Source: an uncultured Ruminococcus sp.
Lineage (GTDB): Bacteria > Bacillota_A > Clostridia > Oscillospirales > Ruminococcaceae
Reading direction: 5' to 3'
DNA: 32,453 nucleotides
Assembly (NCBI GenBank): GCA_900315975.1
Contig: ONBA01000031.1
Location: forward strand, 1-32,453
In this document: positions 1 to 6,949 of the stretch, piece after piece
Layout of the letters: the number at the start of each line of letters is the position of its first letter
Position numbering within the stretch: position 1 is the stretch's first letter
The notes under the pieces: generated by a model
What the model saw: the letters and a program-made list of their open reading frames with translations, nothing else
Database searches by the model: none
What the model was told of the DNA's origin: nothing
Translations under genes and position numbers: made by a program

Positions 1-8
1 GTTATCAT
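1..8 (-). CDS. Start of a gene running off the left edge (partial)
   Basis: On the minus strand an ATG (6-8) is preceded by a GGAGG (17-21) at an 8-base spacing, and a perfect consensus promoter lies about 120 bases upstream. Only the first two codons are inside the window, so the product is unknown. If the island is a prophage, an integrase or lysogeny gene would be a natural candidate, but that is guesswork. Confidence 0.45.
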
Positions 9-61
9 TTATATTTCCTCCAAAGTTATCTTGTCACACATTGTGAATATGATTCTGACCG

Positions 62-88
62 CAGCACGCCAATGCGGATGCGTTGCTG
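62..88 (-). promoter_or_regulatory. Hairpin in the leader of the left-edge gene
   Basis: The two sides CAGCACGC (62-69) and GCGTTGCTG (80-88) pair over eight bases with one bulged base and a ten-base loop. The hairpin lies in the roughly 118-base leader between the consensus promoter and the left-edge ATG. No U-run follows it, so it is not a normal terminator. Its role is unknown. Confidence 0.3.
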
Positions 89-132
89 TGAAGACCGGAA
101 GGCTCTTACACTATACATATAGGTCTGATATG

Positions 133-161
133 ATTATATCACAACATTGCGTGATTGTCAA
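133..161 (-). promoter_or_regulatory. Consensus sigma-A promoter reading left
   Basis: Read on the minus strand, TTGACA (156-161) and TATAAT (133-138) are separated by exactly 17 bases, a perfect vegetative promoter. It would start transcription near 126 and drive the gene whose start codon is at 6-8. Confidence 0.8.
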
Positions 162-203
162 TCTGGTGTGACGGTCAGCGTGGAAAAGTGAATATAGCAA
201 TTT

Positions 204-257
204 AATCCCCCTCATCAGGTAGAAAGCAATGTTCCTGCTTGGTGAGGGGGATTTTTT
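204..257. terminator. Strong hairpin terminator
   Basis: Arms 204-222 and 235-253 pair almost throughout, including an uninterrupted 11-bp AATCCCCCTCA/TGAGGGGGATT core. On the plus strand the stem is followed by six T (252-257). The minus-strand gene ending at 261 reads straight into the same stem and then an AU-rich stretch, so the structure probably ends that transcript and blocks read-through in both directions. Confidence 0.8.
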
Positions 258-260
258 GTT

Positions 261-995
261 TTATGTGAAAGCTTTAATTCTATCGCTTAATTCCTCAAGC
301 ACTTTGTATGTAAAGTGAACTTGTCCATAGTCTTTTTGAACGTCCGTATCGTGCTGTAATGGATTGCAGTGGTTCTTGGCATCATATAATTCCTCGATAA
401 AGTCTCTGGGAAGTAGCGCACAACTCTTGCAAACAGTAATGTTGTCATCAAGCTTTTCCTTGATAAATGAGTCACCTTTCCAGTGAGTTATAATACACTT
501 TACACCCTTTTCTAGGCCTATGCGGATGTCATGAAGTGCATAGCCAAATTCACCGTTCTTCATTTGCCCATGGGCTTTCTTCAGAATATCCTCGATTTTC
601 TGAAGTTCTTCATTGTAGTAATCAAAGGATTTTCCACCGCGATCTAAGCCCTCGGAATTATATCCAGACTTGTAGTATCCCTGGCGGTCTTTTCCGGAAC
701 GGTCATAGCCATCTCTGTCAAAGCCATTCCTGTTATACCCTTCTCGGTCAACTCCAAATCTGTTAAAGCCCGATTTGTCGAAGCCCTCGTGATCATACCC
801 TTCGCAATCGAAGCCATCCCTGTCAAATCCTTTTCGATCAAAGCCGTCCTTGTCGTAGCCGTCACGACCATACCCATCTTTGTCGAATCCATGTTTGTTA
901 TAACCGTCTTTATCGTAAAGAAGATTATTATATACATATGTTCCGCCAGCCGCAAGAGCAGCCACTGCCAAACCAATTAACGTTTTATTAATCAT
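261..995 (-). CDS. Anchored protein with 19 pentapeptide repeats (DxxG[YF]) and a helical C-terminal domain
   Basis: The 244-residue protein has three visible parts. Residues 5-22 are a hydrophobic Ala/Gly-rich segment, a signal or membrane anchor. Residues 28-122 are nineteen uninterrupted five-residue units of the form D-x-x-G-[Y/F], rich in DKDGY, DRDGF and similar. Residues 125-244 look globular and helical, with a CKSC pair and a pattern reminiscent of DUF4145/HEPN-type domains, although that resemblance is only an impression. The start is supported by AAAGGAG (1001-1007) six bases upstream. Repeats of this kind suggest a surface-exposed or binding scaffold. Function is unknown. It lies last in a minus-strand group and ends just before a strong terminator. 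Confidence 0.85.
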   Translation of the reverse strand: MINKTLIGLAVAALAAGGTYVYNNLLYDKDGYNKHGFDKDGYGRDGYDKDGFDRKGFDRDGFDCEGYDHEGFDKSGFNRFGVDREGYNRNGFDRDGYDRSGKDRQGYYKSGYNSEGLDRGGKSFDYYNEELQKIEDILKKAHGQMKNGEFGYALHDIRIGLEKGVKCIITHWKGDSFIKEKLDDNITVCKSCALLPRDFIEELYDAKNHCNPLQHDTDVQKDYGQVHFTYKVLEELSDRIKAFT

Positions 996-1022
996 GAGAT
1001 CTCCTTTCTGTGAATACGGAAC

Positions 1023-1352
1023 TCACTTTCTACCCGGTTTAAACTTCGCACTGTAAGCCTTTACATCATCATCGTCAATAAGCCAGCCATATTTCTGAAG
1101 AAATGCCAGCTTTTGATCATCGGTGTCGAAATGCTCTTCTTCACGCTTCCCAGGAATTCGCTCGTTTTCCTTGCCGTTAAAGAAGCGTTCTGATTGACCT
1201 TGGCGATAAGATACAGGGATACCGTCTTTAATATATTTCCCGCAGAAAACACTTTTGTATCCACGGTATTCTCTCTCATCACCGACCATACCATCAAGAA
1301 TACCACTTGCAAGCTTGGCAAGAAGCCCTTTTTCTTCCGCTGTTCTGCTCAT
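1023..1352 (-). CDS. Small hypothetical protein
   Basis: This charged 109-residue protein has no recognised domain. The start chosen is the ATG at 1350-1352, which overlaps the stop of the preceding gene as ATGA, giving translational coupling and a ten-base distance to AAAGGAG. An in-frame ATG nine bases earlier sits only one base from the ribosome site and is less likely. The middle is Gly/Tyr/Lys-rich (GYKSVFCGKYIKDG) and the C-terminus acidic then basic. It is probably co-transcribed with the membrane-anchored protein upstream and the repeat protein downstream. Function unknown. Confidence 0.7.
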   Translation of the reverse strand: MSRTAEEKGLLAKLASGILDGMVGDEREYRGYKSVFCGKYIKDGIPVSYRQGQSERFFNGKENERIPGKREEEHFDTDDQKLAFLQKYGWLIDDDDVKAYSAKFKPGRK

Positions 1353-1753
1353 GCCGCACATACTCCTTTCATGTAGTTATCAACCCAAGTTTGACCTTCT
1401 TGGAGAATGATACCCATTTCACGGGCGGCAGCTAGTTTCTCAGGAGAAGCATGCCAGCCCTCGTGGAGATTGCGAATGTGTCTGCGTACTTCTTGTGGTA
1501 CACATGGGTCAGTACTCAATAGTAATGCTGGAGTTTCTGTGGGAATCTCAGTTGCTGTTGCGGTAACGGCATCAGATATTCTCTCTGCCGTCGGCTCTAC
1601 AGCGCCTTTGAGGGATGCCCACAAAGCCTTTAGCGTGTCCTTGTTCTTGATGCCAAGTACCAACGCTATCAACGCAGCGATACCGATTCCGGCAAGTATC
1701 AACTGCTTTTTGTGGGCTTTGATCCACTGAATCATCTGGTTCTGCTCTTTCAT
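1349..1753 (-). CDS. Small protein with one membrane segment
   Basis: This 134-residue protein starts at MKEQNQ (ATG at 1751-1753), with AAGGAGG about ten bases upstream. The longer in-frame extension to 1828 has no ribosome site and overlaps the promoter region. Residues 18-34 (LILAGIGIAALIALVLG) form a single transmembrane helix preceded by basic residues, so the N-terminus is probably cytoplasmic. A Thr/Ala/Pro-rich linker follows, then a helical C-terminal region (about 85-130) with many charged residues. It is coupled to the next gene through an ATGA overlap. No family recognised. Confidence 0.75.
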   Translation of the reverse strand: MKEQNQMIQWIKAHKKQLILAGIGIAALIALVLGIKNKDTLKALWASLKGAVEPTAERISDAVTATATEIPTETPALLLSTDPCVPQEVRRHIRNLHEGWHASPEKLAAAREMGIILQEGQTWVDNYMKGVCAA

Positions 1754-1818
1754 ACTATGCGTCCTCCTTTTCGCATTCGTGCCTCTCGTCCAAGGCAAGG
1801 TGGAAGGTTTACAAGCAT

Positions 1819-1847
1819 AGTATAGCACGCTTTTTACGATTTGTCGT
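1819..1847 (-). promoter_or_regulatory. Possible extended -10 promoter for the small-protein genes
   Basis: On the minus strand TGC-TATACT (TATACT at 1819-1824) is an extended -10, with ACGACA (1842-1847) as a 4/6 match to the -35 at 17 bases. It lies just before the membrane-anchored protein and overlaps the end of the XRE gene, so the three downstream genes may be transcribed separately from the regulator. Confidence 0.4.
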
Positions 1848-2763
1848 CCACAGTTTGTGAACTTTTGAGTCCTAGTGCTTCTCGTGATAATAATATGTAA
1901 CGAGCTGCATAATAATTCTTTACTGAAATCAAGTTATTAAGCATTTCCGCTCCGACTCTACGATTGAATTCGGGAGTCAATTCATTACGTACAAGATTTA
2001 AGACATACTGTAAGGCTAAATAATAGTCAGCTAAATCTGACCATTGCTGCGACATTTTTAGGATGTACTTATATTCATCAAGTTTTTCTTGAAATTCCTC
2101 ATCATCAAACATCTCCAACAGTTCTTTACTATCTTTTTCAAAACTGGGATCAGCGTCATCTATTATTTTTTGTGCATTACTATCTTTTTTTGCAATTTGA
2201 ATTAAGATTGCAGGTGGATTAGCAATAATGGATGGAATATCCTTAATCATTAGAGTGAGTAAAAATGTTAACGATAGAAAATTACCAGCAGATTCGACTT
2301 TAGCATTTTTATCTTCTTCGGCTTCCAAATACCCTTCAATGCAGATATCAAGCTTGTCGATGTTGTCAAAACTACACTTTTTTAATTCATCGTAAATCTC
2401 AATGTGTGCGTTGTAGGCTTTCCGGAAAGATTCATTTCTCATTGCTGTAGCTGAGGTAATAATAGGAAAAACCTCGTCTATTCTTCTAAAGAATGTAGTA
2501 TTATCAATTGTTAGTTTTTCAATGCTAGAAAAGTCTTGATGTATAAGTTCTTCAACTGTGACCATGAAATGCCTAGCAATCGCCGACAATATAGCTTCTT
2601 CTGGCTCTCGGATTCCGTTTTCGTAATTCGAAACGGCGTTCTTACTAAGAAGGTCACCATTTTTTCCGATATAGCCAAGAGCGAATGCCAATTCTTCCTG
2701 CGTTTCACCATGTGCTTTTCGTAAATACCGGATATTGGATCCTAATCGTTTAAGATCATACAT
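1834..2763 (-). CDS. XRE-family transcriptional regulator
   Basis: This 309-residue protein starts at MYDLKRLGSN (ATG 2761-2763), with GGAGGTG six bases upstream; the in-frame extension to 2841 lacks a ribosome site. Residues about 8-75 form a lambda-repressor-like helix-turn-helix (IRYLRKAHGETQEELAFALG, then SKNAVSNYENGIREP). The remaining 230 residues are mostly helical and acidic, with no recognised enzymatic motif, and could be a sensing or dimerisation domain. Its upstream region carries a duplicated 15-bp sequence next to its own likely promoter, which suggests autoregulation. It could be the lysogeny-type repressor of the element or a regulator of the adjoining genes; the sequence does not decide. 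Confidence 0.9.
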   Translation of the reverse strand: MYDLKRLGSNIRYLRKAHGETQEELAFALGYIGKNGDLLSKNAVSNYENGIREPEEAILSAIARHFMVTVEELIHQDFSSIEKLTIDNTTFFRRIDEVFPIITSATAMRNESFRKAYNAHIEIYDELKKCSFDNIDKLDICIEGYLEAEEDKNAKVESAGNFLSLTFLLTLMIKDIPSIIANPPAILIQIAKKDSNAQKIIDDADPSFEKDSKELLEMFDDEEFQEKLDEYKYILKMSQQWSDLADYYLALQYVLNLVRNELTPEFNRRVGAEMLNNLISVKNYYAARYILLSREALGLKSSQTVDDKS

Positions 2764-2865
2764 GATTGCACCTCCATTCTTCGCTTTCATCCACATCCGT
2801 GGCAACATTTCCACACGCTCAGCCCTACAACTTAATCGCAATATCTGATTAGCGCATTTTCTACG

Positions 2866-2893
2866 ATTTTACGCCATTTTCAACACCCGACAA
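2866..2893 (-). promoter_or_regulatory. Likely promoter of the XRE regulator
   Basis: Minus-strand TTGTCG (2888-2893) and TAAAAT (2866-2871) are spaced 16 bases apart, 4/6 and 5/6 matches to consensus. Transcription would start near 2859, leaving a leader of about 95 bases. Confidence 0.45.
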
Positions 2894-2938
2894 CATTTTG
2901 ACGCACTACCAAAAGCCAATTATCATTTTGACGCACTA
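2894..2938. repeat. 15-bp direct repeat, candidate operator
   Basis: CATTTTGACGCACTA occurs at 2894-2908 and 2924-2938, exactly 30 bp apart (about three helical turns), directly upstream of the XRE promoter -35. Weaker related A-tract/CG motifs continue through 2855-2885. Same-face spacing next to a regulator gene suggests a protein-binding site. The rest of 2939-3155 shows no gene that I can support. Confidence 0.55.
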
Positions 2939-3155
2939 ACCTCAGTGTGCAGAAATGTTGTCAGGCGTTTTTAGTTCGTAGATGTTTTTCCAAATACAGT
3001 AAAAAGCCGGTTTGGGTTGACTTCGCAATTTGGATATATGCCTTAAAAGTGCGCTGTGATTATGAGTAGCGGGGGATATGTTCAATGCTCTTATCGCTAC
3101 GGGGAAACATAGCTGAAATAACGCCAAAGCATCGAGTTCATTTATGAATATAAAA

Positions 3156-4214
3156 TCAAGAAAAATGCTGGGCATAAATCATATTCAACTGCGCAGCGAT
3201 CTCATCAAAGGGTTTATTTAGATCAAGAGTATGCACTCCAATCTGGTTTCCACTCATCTGGTAAGTATTGTCGGGCTGGATTTCTTCCTCCGTTCGTGCG
3301 TAAAGCAGCATTCCGGATACCTTATGTTCCGCAGCGCCGTAAGAAGCGTCTTTGTTTTTTACATAGGTGAAAATCTGGTACATATTCGCTGAATGAATAG
3401 TTTGCGCATCAAAATAGGTTTGTAGCGTCCTTTTATAATACTTAGCATCGATAATTAAAACCGTATTGTCTGACTTACGAGTAAGCATTATATCGCTTTG
3501 CATAGTAGGAAGCATGGTGCGAAAGCCATCGTCAACAATCCACGGTATCTGAGTGGCGCTGACTTCGATGTCATGATAATGCTTGCTATAGTATTCGAGG
3601 ATGAACTTTTCATAAAGTCGATTCATACGCTGCTCGTCAATAAATGAATTCAATCTGTATTCGCCTGAGTCAGTAGTCAACAACATTCCTTCAATGATTA
3701 ACTGGCAAAGGCTGATTAAGAATCGATAAGAGATGTTATTCCTTTGAAAGCGGAGTGAAGACCAGTGAATCGAAACTGGATCTATAATGTCAACATTTGC
3801 AAAGAACAACATTTCTTTCTTCAAATCACTTTTGTATTCCGTCGCCACATCACCGTGTCGTAAAAGTAACATTGCAGTAGTTTTAAGAATTTGATTGAAT
3901 GAGTTGTTCTCCGAAAGCTCATCATATTCACAGCTAACAATACGTTCTCTTGAGAGTCTGTGCTGAATAGTCCCCGGTAAATCAATTTTACCGCGCACTA
4001 CAGAGAGGCTTTCTTTCTTACTCTGATATTCACGGTATAGTCCTTGTTTGAGCTGATGTCCTATTCCCTTTGCAAGGATAGCTGCAAAAAGGTTATGGAT
4101 ATTATCAAAGGTTTCCTTAGCCATATCTTCAACTTCGCCAAGAGTAAGATTTGTGAATGCGTATGAAAGCATACAATAAATATTCTTTATGAAGATACTT
4201 TTATCCTTTGTCAT
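3156..4214 (-). CDS. mcrC: McrC-like nuclease subunit of a McrBC modification-dependent restriction system
   Basis: This 352-residue protein is the catalytic partner of the McrB GTPase, which cuts DNA containing modified cytosines. The PD-(D/E)xK centre is visible as D241 (MQSDIML) and D256-A-K258 (LIIDAKYYK), the same D...DxK layout known for E. coli McrC. The N-terminal half has the expected mixed helical region that contacts McrB. The start is the ATG at 4212-4214, fused to the mcrB stop as ATGA and preceded by AAGGTG; the longer reading frame to 4244 lies inside mcrB. It is the last gene of the defence operon. No clear intrinsic terminator follows. Confidence 0.95.
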   Translation of the reverse strand: MTKDKSIFIKNIYCMLSYAFTNLTLGEVEDMAKETFDNIHNLFAAILAKGIGHQLKQGLYREYQSKKESLSVVRGKIDLPGTIQHRLSRERIVSCEYDELSENNSFNQILKTTAMLLLRHGDVATEYKSDLKKEMLFFANVDIIDPVSIHWSSLRFQRNNISYRFLISLCQLIIEGMLLTTDSGEYRLNSFIDEQRMNRLYEKFILEYYSKHYHDIEVSATQIPWIVDDGFRTMLPTMQSDIMLTRKSDNTVLIIDAKYYKRTLQTYFDAQTIHSANMYQIFTYVKNKDASYGAAEHKVSGMLLYARTEEEIQPDNTYQMSGNQIGVHTLDLNKPFDEIAAQLNMIYAQHFS

Positions 4215-6610
4215 TGAAACACACCTTGTAATACATTTTCCCATGTTTGAAGTTTCGCTGTATCATCAAACCAGTATTCGCTAAGCATGGGTAGAATGTC
4301 GTAATCAACAATCGAATGTAGCCACTCTTCAGTGCAAATGTCCCTGCCACAAAAATAACTGTGTCCAATGCAGAATCCTTTTCCTAACGACTTATCACGC
4401 GCTATTTCCTTGTTTAGCTCTTTCACTTTCGCGATTAGTTCATTAAGCGTTTCGTTATTAAGGGCATTCTGATAATTGATAAAGCCCTCTGAGTCAAATC
4501 CCGGTTCTACTTCAAAGAAGCTGAACCGACGGCGCAATGCGTAATCTATCATAGCAAGGCTTCGATCAGCAGTATTCATCATTCCAATTATGTACAGATT
4601 TTTGGGTACGGAGAATGGTAAACCGTTATAAGCCAATGTTGCTTTAACACCTCTGTAGTCACGTTCAATCAGCATTAAGAGTTCTCCGAAGATTTTGCTC
4701 ATATTTCCTCGGTTAATCTCGTCAATAATAAAGAAGAAATCTTTATCGGGCTGATTTGCAGCCTTCTGACAGAAACGATAGAAGATACCATGTTTCAGCT
4801 CGAATCCATCCTCTTTTGGCTTATATCCCATCATGAAGTCTTCATAAGAATAGTTCTGATGGAATTGTACGAATTCAATGCGGCTATCATCTTTTTCACC
4901 CATAATTGCCCACGCGAGGCGGCGAGCGGCGAATGTTTTTCCGACACCGGGAGCGCCTTGAAGAATAATGTTCTTTTTATTCTGTAATACAGCGACAAGG
5001 TTTTCATAGCGTTTTTCAGTCATATATACTTCTTCGAGGAAGTCGTTCTTGGTGTAGGTCTCAATTGATGACGAAGGCGTTACAGGATTCTCTTCTCGAA
5101 TCATATCTAAGATAAAATCATATTCGCCTCGTGTCAGCTTAAACAAACTTCCTTGCGGATTCTGAAAATACTCCATGCGTTCTAATTCAGGACAACCTTT
5201 TAACGTTGCATAATCAATAGGCGAAGTCAAGCCTTCGATTTTCTCAAAGTATATTTTTTCACCATCTTGTTCAGCACTTATACGCCCAATTGCTACAATT
5301 TGTTTTACCGGATACGACTCATATCCAATAATCATATCTCCAGCTTTTGCGTCGATGAAATTCTGGAATATACGTCTTTTATTTCCATTGTCATTATATA
5401 GCGTATAAGACTGTGTTTCACCAACAGCTATATTAGAAAAGCTCCAAATCTTAGGGTTAGCATTTAACCACCAGAAACCGCAATCAGCCTCGCCGGGAGC
5501 AGTCGGAACATATAGTTCAATGTTGGACAGATCGAATTTGCCAAGTGCCTTAGAAAGCTCTTCTCTCAATCGCCAAACAAAGCACCCTTCTTCATCTTTC
5601 GCAGCAGCTCTTCCAGTATAAAGTACAGTCCACCACTGAGCGCCGCCGTCATCTCTATTATTGGGTGCAATTCCCGTTGCGTCACATATACGTTTGGCGA
5701 GTGCGACAGATCCAGAATTATAGAAATTCTTTGTTTCGCCGTATTTCACAGCCAATTGTGTACAAGTAGCCTCTCCGCCATAATCCTTCATACGTTTCAT
5801 AATTTCAAGTGCCGATGTGGTAAATATGCTATTATCATTAAGCAGACCTTCCCAATCGGAAACAGACAGCCCTGGATCATATTCTTCACCGATCCACGCC
5901 CCAGAAGCAGCAGAAGAATCGTCAGTTTTTTGAGAGTAGTACCGGCTGATATAAAAACCAATATCCATAGCGAGGGTTTTCAATTCAGGATCGGGATAGC
6001 AAGTTTCAGAAAGCTGAGAACGGAATAAGTTTATCAGTTCAGTATCATCTTTAAGAACAAGACTAAGTTCGTCATAGAAGTGCAGAAAATTGCGTATATT
6101 ATCTGCATAAGCACCTTTTTTAAACTTGTAATCCGCTTCAAGTTCGCTGGCGGCAGACTTAACCTCACCAAATTTATAGATGTAATACTTATCCGGATAG
6201 CGAAGCCACAGGTATGTAGTAATGGCATTTTCATATTGATAGTGTTGAGCTGCACCGTTACCGTATTTCTCTAATAGGATAGAGGCACTCATTTTGAAAG
6301 CTGTTATACGCTCAACCACATCTTTACTCTCATCGAACAGGGCGATAAACATTGCTCTAACTTCCTCCGGAGATGACTTAGCAAAGCCTTCAATCATACC
6401 TCTTGGGAAATTATTCATTGATGCCAGCAGGTTTGAAGATCTGTCCAGAGAGAGATGAAGCATCTCAGGGAAGTTTTCTGCGTTAACATCCCAGTTATCC
6501 TGAAACCATTTGATTGCTTCCCATTTATATTTTTCGTTGCCCCAGTGCTTTGATACAAACGATTTCTTGTATTCAATCAGCACCTCTTTGAGTCGAAGTC
6601 TATCAAACAT
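4211..6610 (-). CDS. mcrB: McrB-like AAA+ GTPase with an EVE-type modified-base reader
   Basis: This 799-residue protein is the DNA-recognition and motor subunit of McrBC. The C-terminal AAA+ module shows Walker A GAPGVGKT (552-559), Walker B FFFIIDEINRGN (D630/E631) and the sensor-like MMNTADRS that characterise McrB NTPases. Residues about 375-490 form an EVE/PUA-like domain beginning with FWWLNANPKIWSF (W379/W380), a fold known to bind modified bases such as 5-methylcytosine. The first 330 residues hold a helical domain and a winged-helix-like stretch with no firm family name. AAGGAG lies eight bases before the start. It begins two bases after the DUF4357 gene stop and is coupled to mcrC. 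E. coli McrB is shorter and has a different DNA-binding domain, so target preference may differ. Confidence 0.95.
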   Translation of the reverse strand: MFDRLRLKEVLIEYKKSFVSKHWGNEKYKWEAIKWFQDNWDVNAENFPEMLHLSLDRSSNLLASMNNFPRGMIEGFAKSSPEEVRAMFIALFDESKDVVERITAFKMSASILLEKYGNGAAQHYQYENAITTYLWLRYPDKYYIYKFGEVKSAASELEADYKFKKGAYADNIRNFLHFYDELSLVLKDDTELINLFRSQLSETCYPDPELKTLAMDIGFYISRYYSQKTDDSSAASGAWIGEEYDPGLSVSDWEGLLNDNSIFTTSALEIMKRMKDYGGEATCTQLAVKYGETKNFYNSGSVALAKRICDATGIAPNNRDDGGAQWWTVLYTGRAAAKDEEGCFVWRLREELSKALGKFDLSNIELYVPTAPGEADCGFWWLNANPKIWSFSNIAVGETQSYTLYNDNGNKRRIFQNFIDAKAGDMIIGYESYPVKQIVAIGRISAEQDGEKIYFEKIEGLTSPIDYATLKGCPELERMEYFQNPQGSLFKLTRGEYDFILDMIREENPVTPSSSIETYTKNDFLEEVYMTEKRYENLVAVLQNKKNIILQGAPGVGKTFAARRLAWAIMGEKDDSRIEFVQFHQNYSYEDFMMGYKPKEDGFELKHGIFYRFCQKAANQPDKDFFFIIDEINRGNMSKIFGELLMLIERDYRGVKATLAYNGLPFSVPKNLYIIGMMNTADRSLAMIDYALRRRFSFFEVEPGFDSEGFINYQNALNNETLNELIAKVKELNKEIARDKSLGKGFCIGHSYFCGRDICTEEWLHSIVDYDILPMLSEYWFDDTAKLQTWENVLQGVFQ

Positions 6611-6612
6611 AC

Positions 6613-6933
6613 TTATTCTCCTTGTAATTCATCCATGATGGCTCTGAGTGTTTTTCCACTTTTATCTCTCCAAGCAAGTAATCCATTGGTGCTACACCCA
6701 GTTACAAAATTAGCGGCGGTTGATGCACTTTTGAATACTGCATCTTTGATGGTTACCCCATCTTTGCAATACATCTCTCTGTATTTCAGGACGGAGTTTG
6801 CACTTCGGAACTTACCTTCGGTATGAACATCCGGCGTAACTGTCGATCCTTTCTTAACTATCATTTCTTTTGTAGACAAATCATATTCGCCGACAGCATC
6901 AGCACCAGTCTTTTTCTTGAGATATAATTTCAT
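6613..6933 (-). CDS. DUF4357-type small protein
   Basis: The 106-residue protein ends in a motif typical of DUF4357 (FKSASTAANFV, then NGLLAWRDKSGKTLR), a domain often found in or beside restriction-modification genes. The N-terminal 40 residues form a short beta-rich stretch that repeats the same theme. GGAGG lies eight bases upstream of the ATG. It sits 16 bases after hsdR and two bases before mcrB, bridging the type I and McrBC parts of the operon. It probably contacts DNA or a restriction subunit; no catalytic residues are evident. Confidence 0.85.
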   Translation of the reverse strand: MKLYLKKKTGADAVGEYDLSTKEMIVKKGSTVTPDVHTEGKFRSANSVLKYREMYCKDGVTIKDAVFKSASTAANFVTGCSTNGLLAWRDKSGKTLRAIMDELQGE

Positions 6934-6949
6934 GTTGATACCCTCCGGT

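Noticed and set aside
665..915. Short-period tandem repeats that could be taken for a CRISPR array
   Set aside because: The 15-base period encodes an in-frame pentapeptide array; there are no unique spacers and no cas genes.
2942..3175. 77-codon minus-strand frame after mcrC
   Set aside because: No ribosome site, overlaps the end of mcrC and has no recognisable features.
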